From JAQVCM01 sp040403095 (GTDB lineage: Bacteria; Bacteroidota; Bacteroidia; Flavobacteriales_D; Crocinitomicaceae): DNA of 64,000 nucleotides. Shown here one piece after another: positions 9,132-16,655 of the stretch. Positions within the stretch are counted from its first letter, which is position 1; every line of letters begins with the position of its first letter. The notes beneath the pieces are model-generated. The model saw only the letters and a program-made list of their open reading frames with translations, did not search any database and had not been told where the DNA came from. A program made the position numbers and the translations under genes. The stretch spans positions 1 through 64,000 of the forward strand of contig JBBALI010000012.1 in assembly GCA_040403095.1 (NCBI GenBank), in the 5' to 3' direction.

Positions 9132-9589
9132 ATTCATTTCAAGCATTTTTTAAGGAAAAATTTGAATACGACTTACATTCAAATTTAGGTTGGTTAAAGT
9201 TTTTAGAAGAAAATGAAGCCGCTCTATACGCTGATAATTTAAAAGAATTGTCAAAATGGATGTCTCACATTATCAACGTACATCATATTTGGAATGCGCG
9301 CTTGACTCAAAAAATATCAGAATCAGAAGATTGGGATTTGCTTCCACTTTCCTATTTTGAAAGATTTCTATTTGAAAATTACAACGAGACAATTCAAATT
9401 TTGGAACAACAGGCATTAGATCAAAAAGTTGATTACCATGATTCTGAAGGAGTTCCAATGGAAAAGGAAACGATGGACATTTTATACCATCTATTGAATC
9501 ATTCAAATTATCATCGGGCACAAATGGCAGTCAAATCCAAAGAATGGGGATTCAAAATTCCATCCACAAACTTTATTGTCTTCAGGTAG
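9128..9589 (+). CDS. DinB family protein
   Basis: 153 residues. A four-helix DinB/YfiT-type fold is indicated by the spaced metal-binding histidines His52 (or 53) in NVHHIWNARL and His125 and His129 in HLLNHSNYHR. These proteins are putative metal-dependent thiol transferases or hydrolases, with unknown substrates in most bacteria. The ATG overlaps the rpe stop (ATGA), so expression is coupled to rpe. Its stop codon is directly adjacent to that of the convergent DUF4301 gene, with no room for a terminator. Confidence 0.85.
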   Translation: MNSFQAFFKEKFEYDLHSNLGWLKFLEENEAALYADNLKELSKWMSHIINVHHIWNARLTQKISESEDWDLLPLSYFERFLFENYNETIQILEQQALDQKVDYHDSEGVPMEKETMDILYHLLNHSNYHRAQMAVKSKEWGFKIPSTNFIVFR

Positions 9590-10984
9590 TTACTCTTTGT
9601 GTGAGTGATCTAATAAGTCTAACACAGTTTTCACTGGGCTAAAAGTTTCAGATGGGATTTCGACAAAAATAGAATTCCAATGAGCCATCGAACCATTCCA
9701 AAGTCCAGGTAATTCCGAGAAATAAATGTCTTGACCTTTGTAATTTTTCTTTACAACAAAATACTTATTTTCATCTCTAAATTCGAGTAAGTCGAAAGGT
9801 TTACCATTCATATCTTTATTAACCGCCGCAATCATTACTGGATTGAAATAAGTACTTTGAACCATCAATCGATATTGTTCTCCACGCATTGAAATTTGTG
9901 ATTTCTCAACAATTTGCTTCGTAACTTGACCGTTTTCTTCCACCCAAAAAGGACCACCACCTGGCTGTCCTTCATTGCGCACCATTCCACAAACCCTAAA
10001 TGGTTTATTCAAAATTTTAAAAATATCTTCAACTTTTAACTTTTCAATTTCAGAATCAGCAATGAATTGAAAATGCTTGTTCAACTCGATTAATCCTTCA
10101 ACAGAGGGATTTTGCATGATTTTATTTTTTTCTGCTTCATACCAAATCGCAACACCACCCAGATACTTCCATGTTTCAATAGCCAGATTTGCTTTTCCAA
10201 AATGCTGAATATTGTCAATGTTTTTGATGAAAATAATATCACCAGAGATAGAATTCAAATTTTCTAATAGCGCTCCGTGACCAGCTGGTCTTGTTAATAT
10301 TTTATTCTCCGCAATTTTTATCGGTTGCTTTTGCTCATCAAATGCAATCGAATTTGTTGATTCATTTTGAACTGAAAAAGTAACATCATATTTTCCTCCT
10401 GAAAGTTGTTCTGTACTTTCAATACCGCTTTTTATGGCCTTTTCATGTTCAGGTTTAATTGAATAGTGAAAAGAAGAATTTCCTTCATTCACTTTTATTC
10501 CTTGCAAAATTTGCTCTTGAAATGGATTTAAAACGAACGGTCCAATTTTGTGAAATGGAATCAACCCCTTGGGCAAATCTCCAAAAGACATGCCTTCCTT
10601 ATTTAGAAGATAATCTACAAATTCATCTAAGTTGACATCGTGAGATTTCAATTTTTCTCTTATTTCTAATGGGATTTTTTGAAAGAATGCAAAATCTTCC
10701 ATGTTATTTAAAAATCTTTCCACTTGACCTCGATTTTCTTCGTTTGGTCGCTCTAGAAACTCAAAAAGAAAATGAAACATGCGAGAACCAGAGCCAGAAG
10801 CAGGGATAAAAAATGTGGATTGAACGCCTGCTTGCTCAAATTTTTTGATCAAATTATCTCTTTGAACTTGCAAAAAATGAATAATTCCGTCGCCTATTTT
10901 ACAAGGAGCAACCAATTTAACTTCTGGTTGTTCTCCAAAAACCTTCGCACTTTGACTCTGTAAATAAGAAGTATTCATTTCCAT
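9590..10984 (-). CDS. DUF4301 family protein
   Basis: 464 residues without a signal peptide. FIPASGSGSRMF near residues 59-70 is the glycine-rich N-terminal motif I associate with DUF4301, a Bacteroidota family with a nucleotidyltransferase-like start. Other conserved-looking blocks are GHGALLENLN and GQPGGGPFWV. The exact function is unknown. A clear purine-rich GGAGG lies just upstream of two ATG codons (10984 and 10978), unusual in this genome; the second gives the better spacing, so the start may be two codons further in. Confidence 0.7.
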   Translation of the reverse strand: MEMNTSYLQSQSAKVFGEQPEVKLVAPCKIGDGIIHFLQVQRDNLIKKFEQAGVQSTFFIPASGSGSRMFHFLFEFLERPNEENRGQVERFLNNMEDFAFFQKIPLEIREKLKSHDVNLDEFVDYLLNKEGMSFGDLPKGLIPFHKIGPFVLNPFQEQILQGIKVNEGNSSFHYSIKPEHEKAIKSGIESTEQLSGGKYDVTFSVQNESTNSIAFDEQKQPIKIAENKILTRPAGHGALLENLNSISGDIIFIKNIDNIQHFGKANLAIETWKYLGGVAIWYEAEKNKIMQNPSVEGLIELNKHFQFIADSEIEKLKVEDIFKILNKPFRVCGMVRNEGQPGGGPFWVEENGQVTKQIVEKSQISMRGEQYRLMVQSTYFNPVMIAAVNKDMNGKPFDLLEFRDENKYFVVKKNYKGQDIYFSELPGLWNGSMAHWNSIFVEIPSETFSPVKTVLDLLDHSHKE

Positions 10985-11022
10985 TTCCCCTCCAATTCGT
11001 TTGTTTTTTATTTCTTTGTGTC

Positions 11023-11811
11023 ATGAATTTCGTCAACGAATATATCAAATACTTCATCAAATCCAAAGGAAGACATGGAATTCATTCGCCATTTGTTTAT
11101 GAACTTTTAGATAAATGTCTAAAAATCAAAATCTCTAGTGATTTTATCTCCAAATTTAATCAACTACAAAAATCGCTTTCCACCAACAAAACGCTGATTC
11201 AAATTGAAGATGCTGGTGCAGGTTCCAAAAAACTAACGAACGAAAGAACAATCCAATCCATTTATAAAACAGCTTCATGCAAAGGTATTTATGCTAAACT
11301 ACTTTTCCAGTTAACAAATCACTATAAACCTAAAAACATACTTGAATTAGGCACAAGTTTGGGCATAGGAACAGTTCATCTAGCTGCGGGAAATCCGGAA
11401 GCAAAAGTAACGACGATTGATGCATGCAAGAACACACTAGAAATTGCTGAACAAAACTTTTCAAAGCTGCACCTTGAAAATATTGAAGTCGCGAATGCTA
11501 AATTTGAAGACTATTTAAACAAAGAAAACCAAACTATTTTCGATTTAGTTTATATTGACGGTCATCACGACGGAAAGGCATTGAAAAAGTACTTGAAATT
11601 GCTATCTAATTTCACAGACGAAAACACAATCTTTCTGTTAGACGATATTCGCTGGAGTGAAGATATGTTTGAAAGTTGGAATGAAATCATATCTTTGGAA
11701 GAATTCCATTTGACGATGGATTTATTCAGAATGGGAATTATTATTAGAAGACCGCAACAAGTCAAGGAACATTTTGTTATCAAACTAAAGAACGTTTTAT
11801 CTGGGTTTTAA
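11023..11811 (+). CDS. Class I SAM-dependent O-methyltransferase-like protein
   Basis: 262 residues. The SAM-binding motif I is ILELGTSLGIGTVHLA (about residues 107-122) followed by VTTIDAC, and a DLVYIDGHHDG motif near 175-185 that in O-methyltransferases (Methyltransf_3/24) holds a metal-binding Asp. Cytoplasmic. Substrate unknown. It is divergent from DUF4301 with only 38 bp between starts and is followed 18 bp later by the adenosyltransferase gene, suggesting an operon. Confidence 0.82.
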   Translation: MNFVNEYIKYFIKSKGRHGIHSPFVYELLDKCLKIKISSDFISKFNQLQKSLSTNKTLIQIEDAGAGSKKLTNERTIQSIYKTASCKGIYAKLLFQLTNHYKPKNILELGTSLGIGTVHLAAGNPEAKVTTIDACKNTLEIAEQNFSKLHLENIEVANAKFEDYLNKENQTIFDLVYIDGHHDGKALKKYLKLLSNFTDENTIFLLDDIRWSEDMFESWNEIISLEEFHLTMDLFRMGIIIRRPQQVKEHFVIKLKNVLSGF

Positions 11812-11829
11812 ATCCACAACCAAAAAGAA

Positions 11830-12378
11830 ATGAAAATTTACACCAAAAACGGAGACAAAGGAACAACATCATTGATCGGCGGGACAAGAGTTCCTAAACA
11901 TTCACTTAGAATTGAATCTTATGGCACAGTTGATGAATTGAATTCATACATCGGATTGATTCGTGACCAAGACATTGACGAAAAATATAAAACACAGTTA
12001 CTTGAAATTCAAGACAGATTGTTTACCATTGGTTCATCATTGGCTGCTGATCCAGAAAAATCCAAAATGAAATTGCCAGACTTGATTGACTCAGATGTAC
12101 AATTTTTAGAAGATAAAATGGATGAAATGGACGAACAACTTCCTGAATTAAAATTCTTCATTTTACCAGGCGGAAACACTACTGTCTCTTACTGTCATTT
12201 AGCAAGATGCGTATGTAGAAGAGCGGAAAGAATTACGACTAATTTAGATGAACACGAATTTGTGGCACCAATCGTGATGCAATATTTAAACAGATTAAGC
12301 GATTATCTTTTCGTTTTAGGACGAAAAATTGCGCTTGATTTGGGAGCAGAAGAACAAGCTTGGAGACCTAGAATTTAG
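11830..12378 (+). CDS. Cob(I)yrinic acid a,c-diamide adenosyltransferase, PduO type
   Basis: 182 residues, normal for PduO-type ATP:cob(I)alamin adenosyltransferase, which makes adenosylcobalamin. The N-terminal ATP-binding motif KIYTKNGDKGTTSLIGG, the ESYGTVDELNSYIG segment and the arginine-rich CHLARCVCRRAERI helix near residues 117-131 are all intact. No other cobalamin genes lie in the window, so it probably serves salvage of corrinoids. The first part of the gene-end region runs into a TTAGG-rich repeat. Confidence 0.93.
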   Translation: MKIYTKNGDKGTTSLIGGTRVPKHSLRIESYGTVDELNSYIGLIRDQDIDEKYKTQLLEIQDRLFTIGSSLAADPEKSKMKLPDLIDSDVQFLEDKMDEMDEQLPELKFFILPGGNTTVSYCHLARCVCRRAERITTNLDEHEFVAPIVMQYLNRLSDYLFVLGRKIALDLGAEEQAWRPRI

Positions 12379-12406
12379 GTTTTAGGGATTAGGATTTGGG
12401 ATTTAG
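12374..12406. repeat. TTAGG/ATTAGG low-complexity intergenic repeat
   Basis: Degenerate tandem units (TTTAGGGATTAGG) immediately after the adenosyltransferase stop. It resembles the inverse of the repeat at 54771-54832 and the family at 18.7, 19.6 and 20.7 kb. Confidence 0.55.
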
Positions 12407-12416
12407 TGACATATTT

Positions 12417-13433
12417 CTACATAGCAGTTTTGAGCCAACTAAAAAGTTGATTATAAACAGTATCTCTTACTAATTTCTTTGATAAAATTAGATCGTGCAT
12501 ACCGTTTTCAATGCATTGAATCTGAACGTTTCCTTCAATCTTTTTGGCATACTTTTCAATATGCTTCACATTTAGAACGGCATCACCTGTTAACATTTCC
12601 TCTTTCCATTTTTTGGTGTAAACCGAATTGTCAGAATGCATTACCAATGTTGGTTTAGAAAGTTCGATTCCTCTGTGAATTTGTTTTTGTCCGTCGTAAA
12701 TTGCTTTCAACCAACCATAATTTACAGCAGGTGCATTGTGTGGTTTCCATACTAAATTATATTGCCATTCTCCTTTGTCTTTGTAATAAATACTCATTCC
12801 ATACCAAGGAGAAAGGCCACCTTTCATCAGTTTTTCTGGCTTTTTCGCACCTTTTTTTACTACCATGGGCAACACAACTTTTTTCAAAATTGGATTGAGA
12901 TTCATATCGTAAAATGGACTGTTCAAATAAATCGCATCAAACAGTTCTTTTCCAATGCGTTGATTTGCATAGAGAGAAACAATTAATCCACCGGTGGAAT
13001 GACCTGAAAGGAGAATTTTATCAATGCCTTCCTGATGCATGATACTGAGTGCTGTATCGATGTCTGCAAAATATTCGCTTAAATTTCGAACGTTGCAAAT
13101 TTTTTGATGTTCTAAATGCGAGCGTCCATATTTCCTCAAATCAATTGCATAGAAAGCAAAGCCTTCTTTGGTAAATTTATCAGCCATTTCAGTTTGGAAA
13201 AAATAATCACTGAAGCCGTGAATGTACAGTACTCCAATTTTAGACTGGCTATCTTTTCTTTTCACCAAAGTACAAGTCACTTTTCCTTCATAATCATCAG
13301 GTTGTTGGATAATTGCTTGCTCATAGCCATCTCCTAAAACATCTGTCTTGTAATCAACTTGGGCAGCCAAATTAAAATGTAAGCCAAGTAATAATATGAC
13401 TTTTTGTTTGTTTAAACGACTGATTAACGACAT
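12417..13433 (-). CDS. Alpha/beta hydrolase (serine aminopeptidase S33-like lysophospholipase)
   Basis: 338 residues with an N-terminal hydrophobic signal-like stretch (residues 8-24, ending NLAAQ). The nucleophile elbow GHSTGG (around residue 148) fits S33-type monoacylglycerol lipases and lysophospholipases; the acid is likely in VMHSDNS and the histidine in GMHDLIL near the C-terminus. HGFSDYFFQTE after the first strand gives the oxyanion region. Predicted periplasmic lipid-ester hydrolase; the substrate is inferred from fold only. Separate from its neighbours by a terminator. Confidence 0.8.
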   Translation of the reverse strand: MSLISRLNKQKVILLLGLHFNLAAQVDYKTDVLGDGYEQAIIQQPDDYEGKVTCTLVKRKDSQSKIGVLYIHGFSDYFFQTEMADKFTKEGFAFYAIDLRKYGRSHLEHQKICNVRNLSEYFADIDTALSIMHQEGIDKILLSGHSTGGLIVSLYANQRIGKELFDAIYLNSPFYDMNLNPILKKVVLPMVVKKGAKKPEKLMKGGLSPWYGMSIYYKDKGEWQYNLVWKPHNAPAVNYGWLKAIYDGQKQIHRGIELSKPTLVMHSDNSVYTKKWKEEMLTGDAVLNVKHIEKYAKKIEGNVQIQCIENGMHDLILSKKLVRDTVYNQLFSWLKTAM

Positions 13434-13450
13434 TTTACTTTATTTTAAAG

Positions 13451-13486
13451 AATAAAAAAACGGTCAAAATAAAATCCTGACCGTTT
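13451..13486 (-). terminator. Intrinsic terminator of the MBL-rhodanese gene
   Basis: Stem AAACGGTCA (13458-13466) with TGACCGTTT (13478-13486). Read on the minus strand it ends in a run of T, just beyond the stop at 13504. Confidence 0.8.
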
Positions 13487-13503
13487 ACAAGAATTTTATT
13501 TTA

Positions 13504-14916
13504 TTATTTTAAACTGGTCGGACAAACAAAATTAGACGTTTGCATTCCCGTTTTCTTGATTGCACCAAATCCACCGGCAACATCAATTAAATTATGAATT
13601 CCACGACTTTTCAAAATCGAGGCAGCTATCACAGAGCGATATCCGCCAGCACAATGTACGTAAAAAGTTTCATCTTTTGGGAATTCAACTAGATGATCAT
13701 TCAAGGAATCCAAAGGTGTGTTTTTGCCATCGTTCAAGTGCTCAGCTTCAAATTCGCTGCTTTTTCTTACATCAAAAATTGGATGATGATCGATTTCTAC
13801 TTTTGATTTAAAATCTTCAGCAGAAATAGATTCAATGGTAGCTATTTCTTTTCCAGCATTCTTCCAAGCATCAAAATTGCCTTTCAAATAGCCAATAGTA
13901 TGATCAAAACCAACACGAGCTAGTCTTGTGATAACTTCTTCTTCTCTTCCTTCTGGCACTACCAATAATATTTCTTGTTTCACATCTTTTATCAAAGCGC
14001 CAACCCAAGGAGCAAATCCTCCATCAATTCCAATAAAAATTGAATTTGGAATGTGTCCTTTGACAAAATCTTTTTCGTTTCGAACATCTAAAATCATTGC
14101 ATCTGTTTCATTCGCCGCAACTTCAAATTCTGTTGGATTTAAAGCCAATGTTCCTCTTTTGATTACTTCGTCAATACTTTCATAGCCGTTTTTATTCATC
14201 ATCACATTCAACGGAAAATATGCTGGCGGAGCCATCAAACCATCTGTTACTTCTTCTACAAATTCAGCTTTGGTCATATCAGCACGCAACGCATAATTAA
14301 TTTGTTTTTGCTCACCAATCGTTCCAACGGTTTCTTTTGACATGTTTTTCCCACATGCAGAACCAGCACCATGACCAGGATAAACAATTACGTCATCTGC
14401 CAAAGTCATTATTTTTGTTCGAAGACTGTCGTATAAAATTTCCGCCAATTGTTCTTGCGTGATTTCAGCCGCTTTCTGAGCTAAATCTGGTCGACCGACA
14501 TCTCCTAAAAACAAAGTATCACCACTAAAGATGCAATGGTCTTTTCCATTTTCATCGATCAGTAAGTAAGTCGAACTTTCCATCGTGTGACCTGGTGTGT
14601 GCAACACTTTAATTTGTACATTTCCCAACTGAAAAATTTGTCCGTCAGCAGCGATCGTTGCTTTAAAATCTGGATTAGCTGTTGGTCCGTAAACGATTTC
14701 AGCACCTGTTTTTTCGGAAAGTGTCACGTGTCCACTCACAAAATCGGCGTGAAAATGCGTTTCAAAAATGTATCTTATTTTGGCATCGTCTGCATTTGCT
14801 TTTTGGATATAAGCATTTACTTCTCTTAAGGGATCAATGATTGCTACTTCTCCATTACTTACGATATAATATGCTCCTTGCGCTAAACATCCTGTGTAAA
14901 TTTGTTCTATTCTCAT
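13504..14916 (-). CDS. MBL-fold protein with two rhodanese domains (persulfide dioxygenase/sulfurtransferase type)
   Basis: 470 residues in three domains. The metallo-beta-lactamase domain (1-250) holds THFHADF (His54, His56, Asp58), TPGH (His110), SGDTLFLGDVGRPD (Asp133) and PGHGAGSACGK (His182, Cys188), a pattern of ETHE1-like persulfide dioxygenases. Rhodanese 1 (about 270-350) lacks a catalytic Cys: the loop reads VVPEGRE. Rhodanese 2 (about 365-460) keeps Cys422 in HCAGGYRS. This order matches CstB of Staphylococcus, which turns persulfide into sulfite and thiosulfate. Cytoplasmic sulfide detoxification is inferred. It has its own promoter and terminator. Confidence 0.88.
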   Translation of the reverse strand: MRIEQIYTGCLAQGAYYIVSNGEVAIIDPLREVNAYIQKANADDAKIRYIFETHFHADFVSGHVTLSEKTGAEIVYGPTANPDFKATIAADGQIFQLGNVQIKVLHTPGHTMESSTYLLIDENGKDHCIFSGDTLFLGDVGRPDLAQKAAEITQEQLAEILYDSLRTKIMTLADDVIVYPGHGAGSACGKNMSKETVGTIGEQKQINYALRADMTKAEFVEEVTDGLMAPPAYFPLNVMMNKNGYESIDEVIKRGTLALNPTEFEVAANETDAMILDVRNEKDFVKGHIPNSIFIGIDGGFAPWVGALIKDVKQEILLVVPEGREEEVITRLARVGFDHTIGYLKGNFDAWKNAGKEIATIESISAEDFKSKVEIDHHPIFDVRKSSEFEAEHLNDGKNTPLDSLNDHLVEFPKDETFYVHCAGGYRSVIAASILKSRGIHNLIDVAGGFGAIKKTGMQTSNFVCPTSLK

Positions 14917-14939
14917 CGTATTTTTTGATTATTTGTATT

Positions 14940-14947
14940 CAAAGATA
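14940..14947 (-). promoter_or_regulatory. -7 element of the MBL-rhodanese gene
   Basis: TATCTTTG on the minus strand, 23 nt before the ATG at 14916. No convincing TTG partner was found. Confidence 0.45.
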
Positions 14948-15001
14948 CAATTATTGTTTTTTAAATCCTTGTAACTAAAGTCACATTTATTTAATTATTA
15001 A

Positions 15002-15670
15002 CTAATTCTGATTTCCAACCCAACTTTCCCATGCTTTTTCAAGTGTTTCAGAGAACACTTCATCTGGTTGCGCACCAGAAATAGCATATTTTCGGTCCAA
15101 AACGAAAAATGGAACACCTCTCACTCCTATTTGTTGTGCTCCGATAATGTCGTTTTGAACCGCTTCTTTGAATTGATTGGAAACCAACATATTTCTAATT
15201 TCAGTTTCATCTAATCCGACATTTTTTCCCAATTCAACCAAAGTTTCAACTTCAGAAACATCCTTTCCTTCAGTGAAATAAGCTTTGAAAATCAATTCTT
15301 CTAAGTCATTTCCTTTTCCGCATTTCTTTGCCAAATGTGACAACCTGTGTGCATCAAATGAATTTGCAATGATAGCTTTGTCAAAATTATATTCCAAACC
15401 TTCTGCTTTAGCTTGGTTGGTCACATTTTCATGCATTTCAAGAGACCATTGTCTATCGCGACCATATTTTTCAGCTAAATAATCGTAAGTTGATTTTCCT
15501 GGTTGAGATTTTGTCGTTGGGTCTAATTGAAAACTTTTCCATTCGATTTCAACTTTTTCTTTGTTTGGGAAATCATTGAGTGCATTTTCAATTTTTCGCT
15601 TCCCGATATAGCAAAATGGGCACATTACATCTGACCAAATTTCAATTTTAAGTTTGTGATTTTCTGACAT
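15002..15670 (-). CDS. DsbA family oxidoreductase (FrnE-like)
   Basis: 222 residues with a thioredoxin-fold CPFC active site at Cys17-Cys20 in SDVMCPFCYIG and a cis-proline motif VRGVPFF near residues 183-189. There is no signal peptide, as in cytoplasmic FrnE/HCCA-type proteins that catalyse disulfide exchange or isomerisation. The lid helix region follows with KAIIANSFDAHRL. It sits upstream of the MBL-rhodanese gene on the same strand, separated by 85 bp with a separate -7 element; a shared role in thiol stress is possible but not shown. Confidence 0.88.
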   Translation of the reverse strand: MSENHKLKIEIWSDVMCPFCYIGKRKIENALNDFPNKEKVEIEWKSFQLDPTTKSQPGKSTYDYLAEKYGRDRQWSLEMHENVTNQAKAEGLEYNFDKAIIANSFDAHRLSHLAKKCGKGNDLEELIFKAYFTEGKDVSEVETLVELGKNVGLDETEIRNMLVSNQFKEAVQNDIIGAQQIGVRGVPFFVLDRKYAISGAQPDEVFSETLEKAWESWVGNQN

Positions 15671-15827
15671 GATTGTAAATTTTATAAAATATTTTTGAGT
15701 GAAGTAAAATTACAAAAAACCAATTATTTATGCTTCTTGTTTCTGTAAAAAAAACTTAACAAAACTTTATTAGGAATATTTTTAACAGTCCTTAACTTTT
15801 GAAAAGAAATATTATTATTTTTACTGC

Positions 15828-16655
15828 ATGACAAAAATCTGCTTAATTGCAATCATGCTAATCTTTTATCAATCTTGGAATGCGCAAGGTTGGCAACCCG
15901 TTGGTGCTCGATCAATGTCGATGGCTAACAGTACCGTTGCAGTTTCTGATGTTTGGAGTTTTCACCACAATCCTGGGGCATTGGCTAATTTGAAACAAAC
16001 TTCAGCAGGTTTAAGTTATGAAAATCGTTATTTATTAAAAGAATTGCAAACTCAAGCTTTTGTAGTAGCGATACCGTTGAAAGTTGGCGTTCTTTCTGCT
16101 GGCGCACAATCCTATGGTTACAAGGTTTACCGCACCACAAGAATTGGATTTGGTTACAGCATGAAATTGGGAGAGAAATTATCCGCTGGTGTACAATTGA
16201 ATTACCAAGGTTTGCGCATTGAAAATTATGGCTCCAAAAATAGCGTTACTGCAGAGGCAGGAGTTTTAGCTAAAATTAACGAGAAAATTTCCATTGGTTT
16301 TAGTATTTTAAACTTCGGGAGAGCGAAATTATCAGAATTTCAAGATGATCGATTTTCAACTTATATGCGTTTGGGAATTAACTACCAACTTTCCGACAAA
16401 GTAATGATTTTGGCTGAAGCTGAAAAAGAAATTGAATCTCCTTTGAGAGCAAAAGCAGGTTTAGAATATGAGCTTTTAGATAGATTCTATATGCGTATTG
16501 GCGCAGCTTCAAATCCGATGGAATTGACTTTTGGATTTGGTTATTGGTTCAAAAATAACTTCAAACTGGATTTGGGTTCAGCTTGGCAGCAACATTTGGG
16601 TTGGTCGCCACATTTTGGTTTGACTTATGATTTCAAATCTAAGGTGCATGAATAA
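15828..16655 (+). CDS. PorV/PorQ-like outer-membrane beta-barrel protein
   Basis: 275 residues, with signal peptide (ending WNAQG) and the segment PVGARSMSMANSTVAVSD, typical of FadL/PorV/UPF0164-like barrels of Bacteroidota. Later regions alternate strands (for example SAGVQLNYQGLRI and SIGFSILNFGRAKL). PorV and PorQ belong to T9SS complexes, but this short version lacks features that tell which. It overlaps the following helix-hairpin-helix barrel gene by 8 bp, so the two form a translationally coupled pair. Confidence 0.6.
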   Translation: MTKICLIAIMLIFYQSWNAQGWQPVGARSMSMANSTVAVSDVWSFHHNPGALANLKQTSAGLSYENRYLLKELQTQAFVVAIPLKVGVLSAGAQSYGYKVYRTTRIGFGYSMKLGEKLSAGVQLNYQGLRIENYGSKNSVTAEAGVLAKINEKISIGFSILNFGRAKLSEFQDDRFSTYMRLGINYQLSDKVMILAEAEKEIESPLRAKAGLEYELLDRFYMRIGAASNPMELTFGFGYWFKNNFKLDLGSAWQQHLGWSPHFGLTYDFKSKVHE

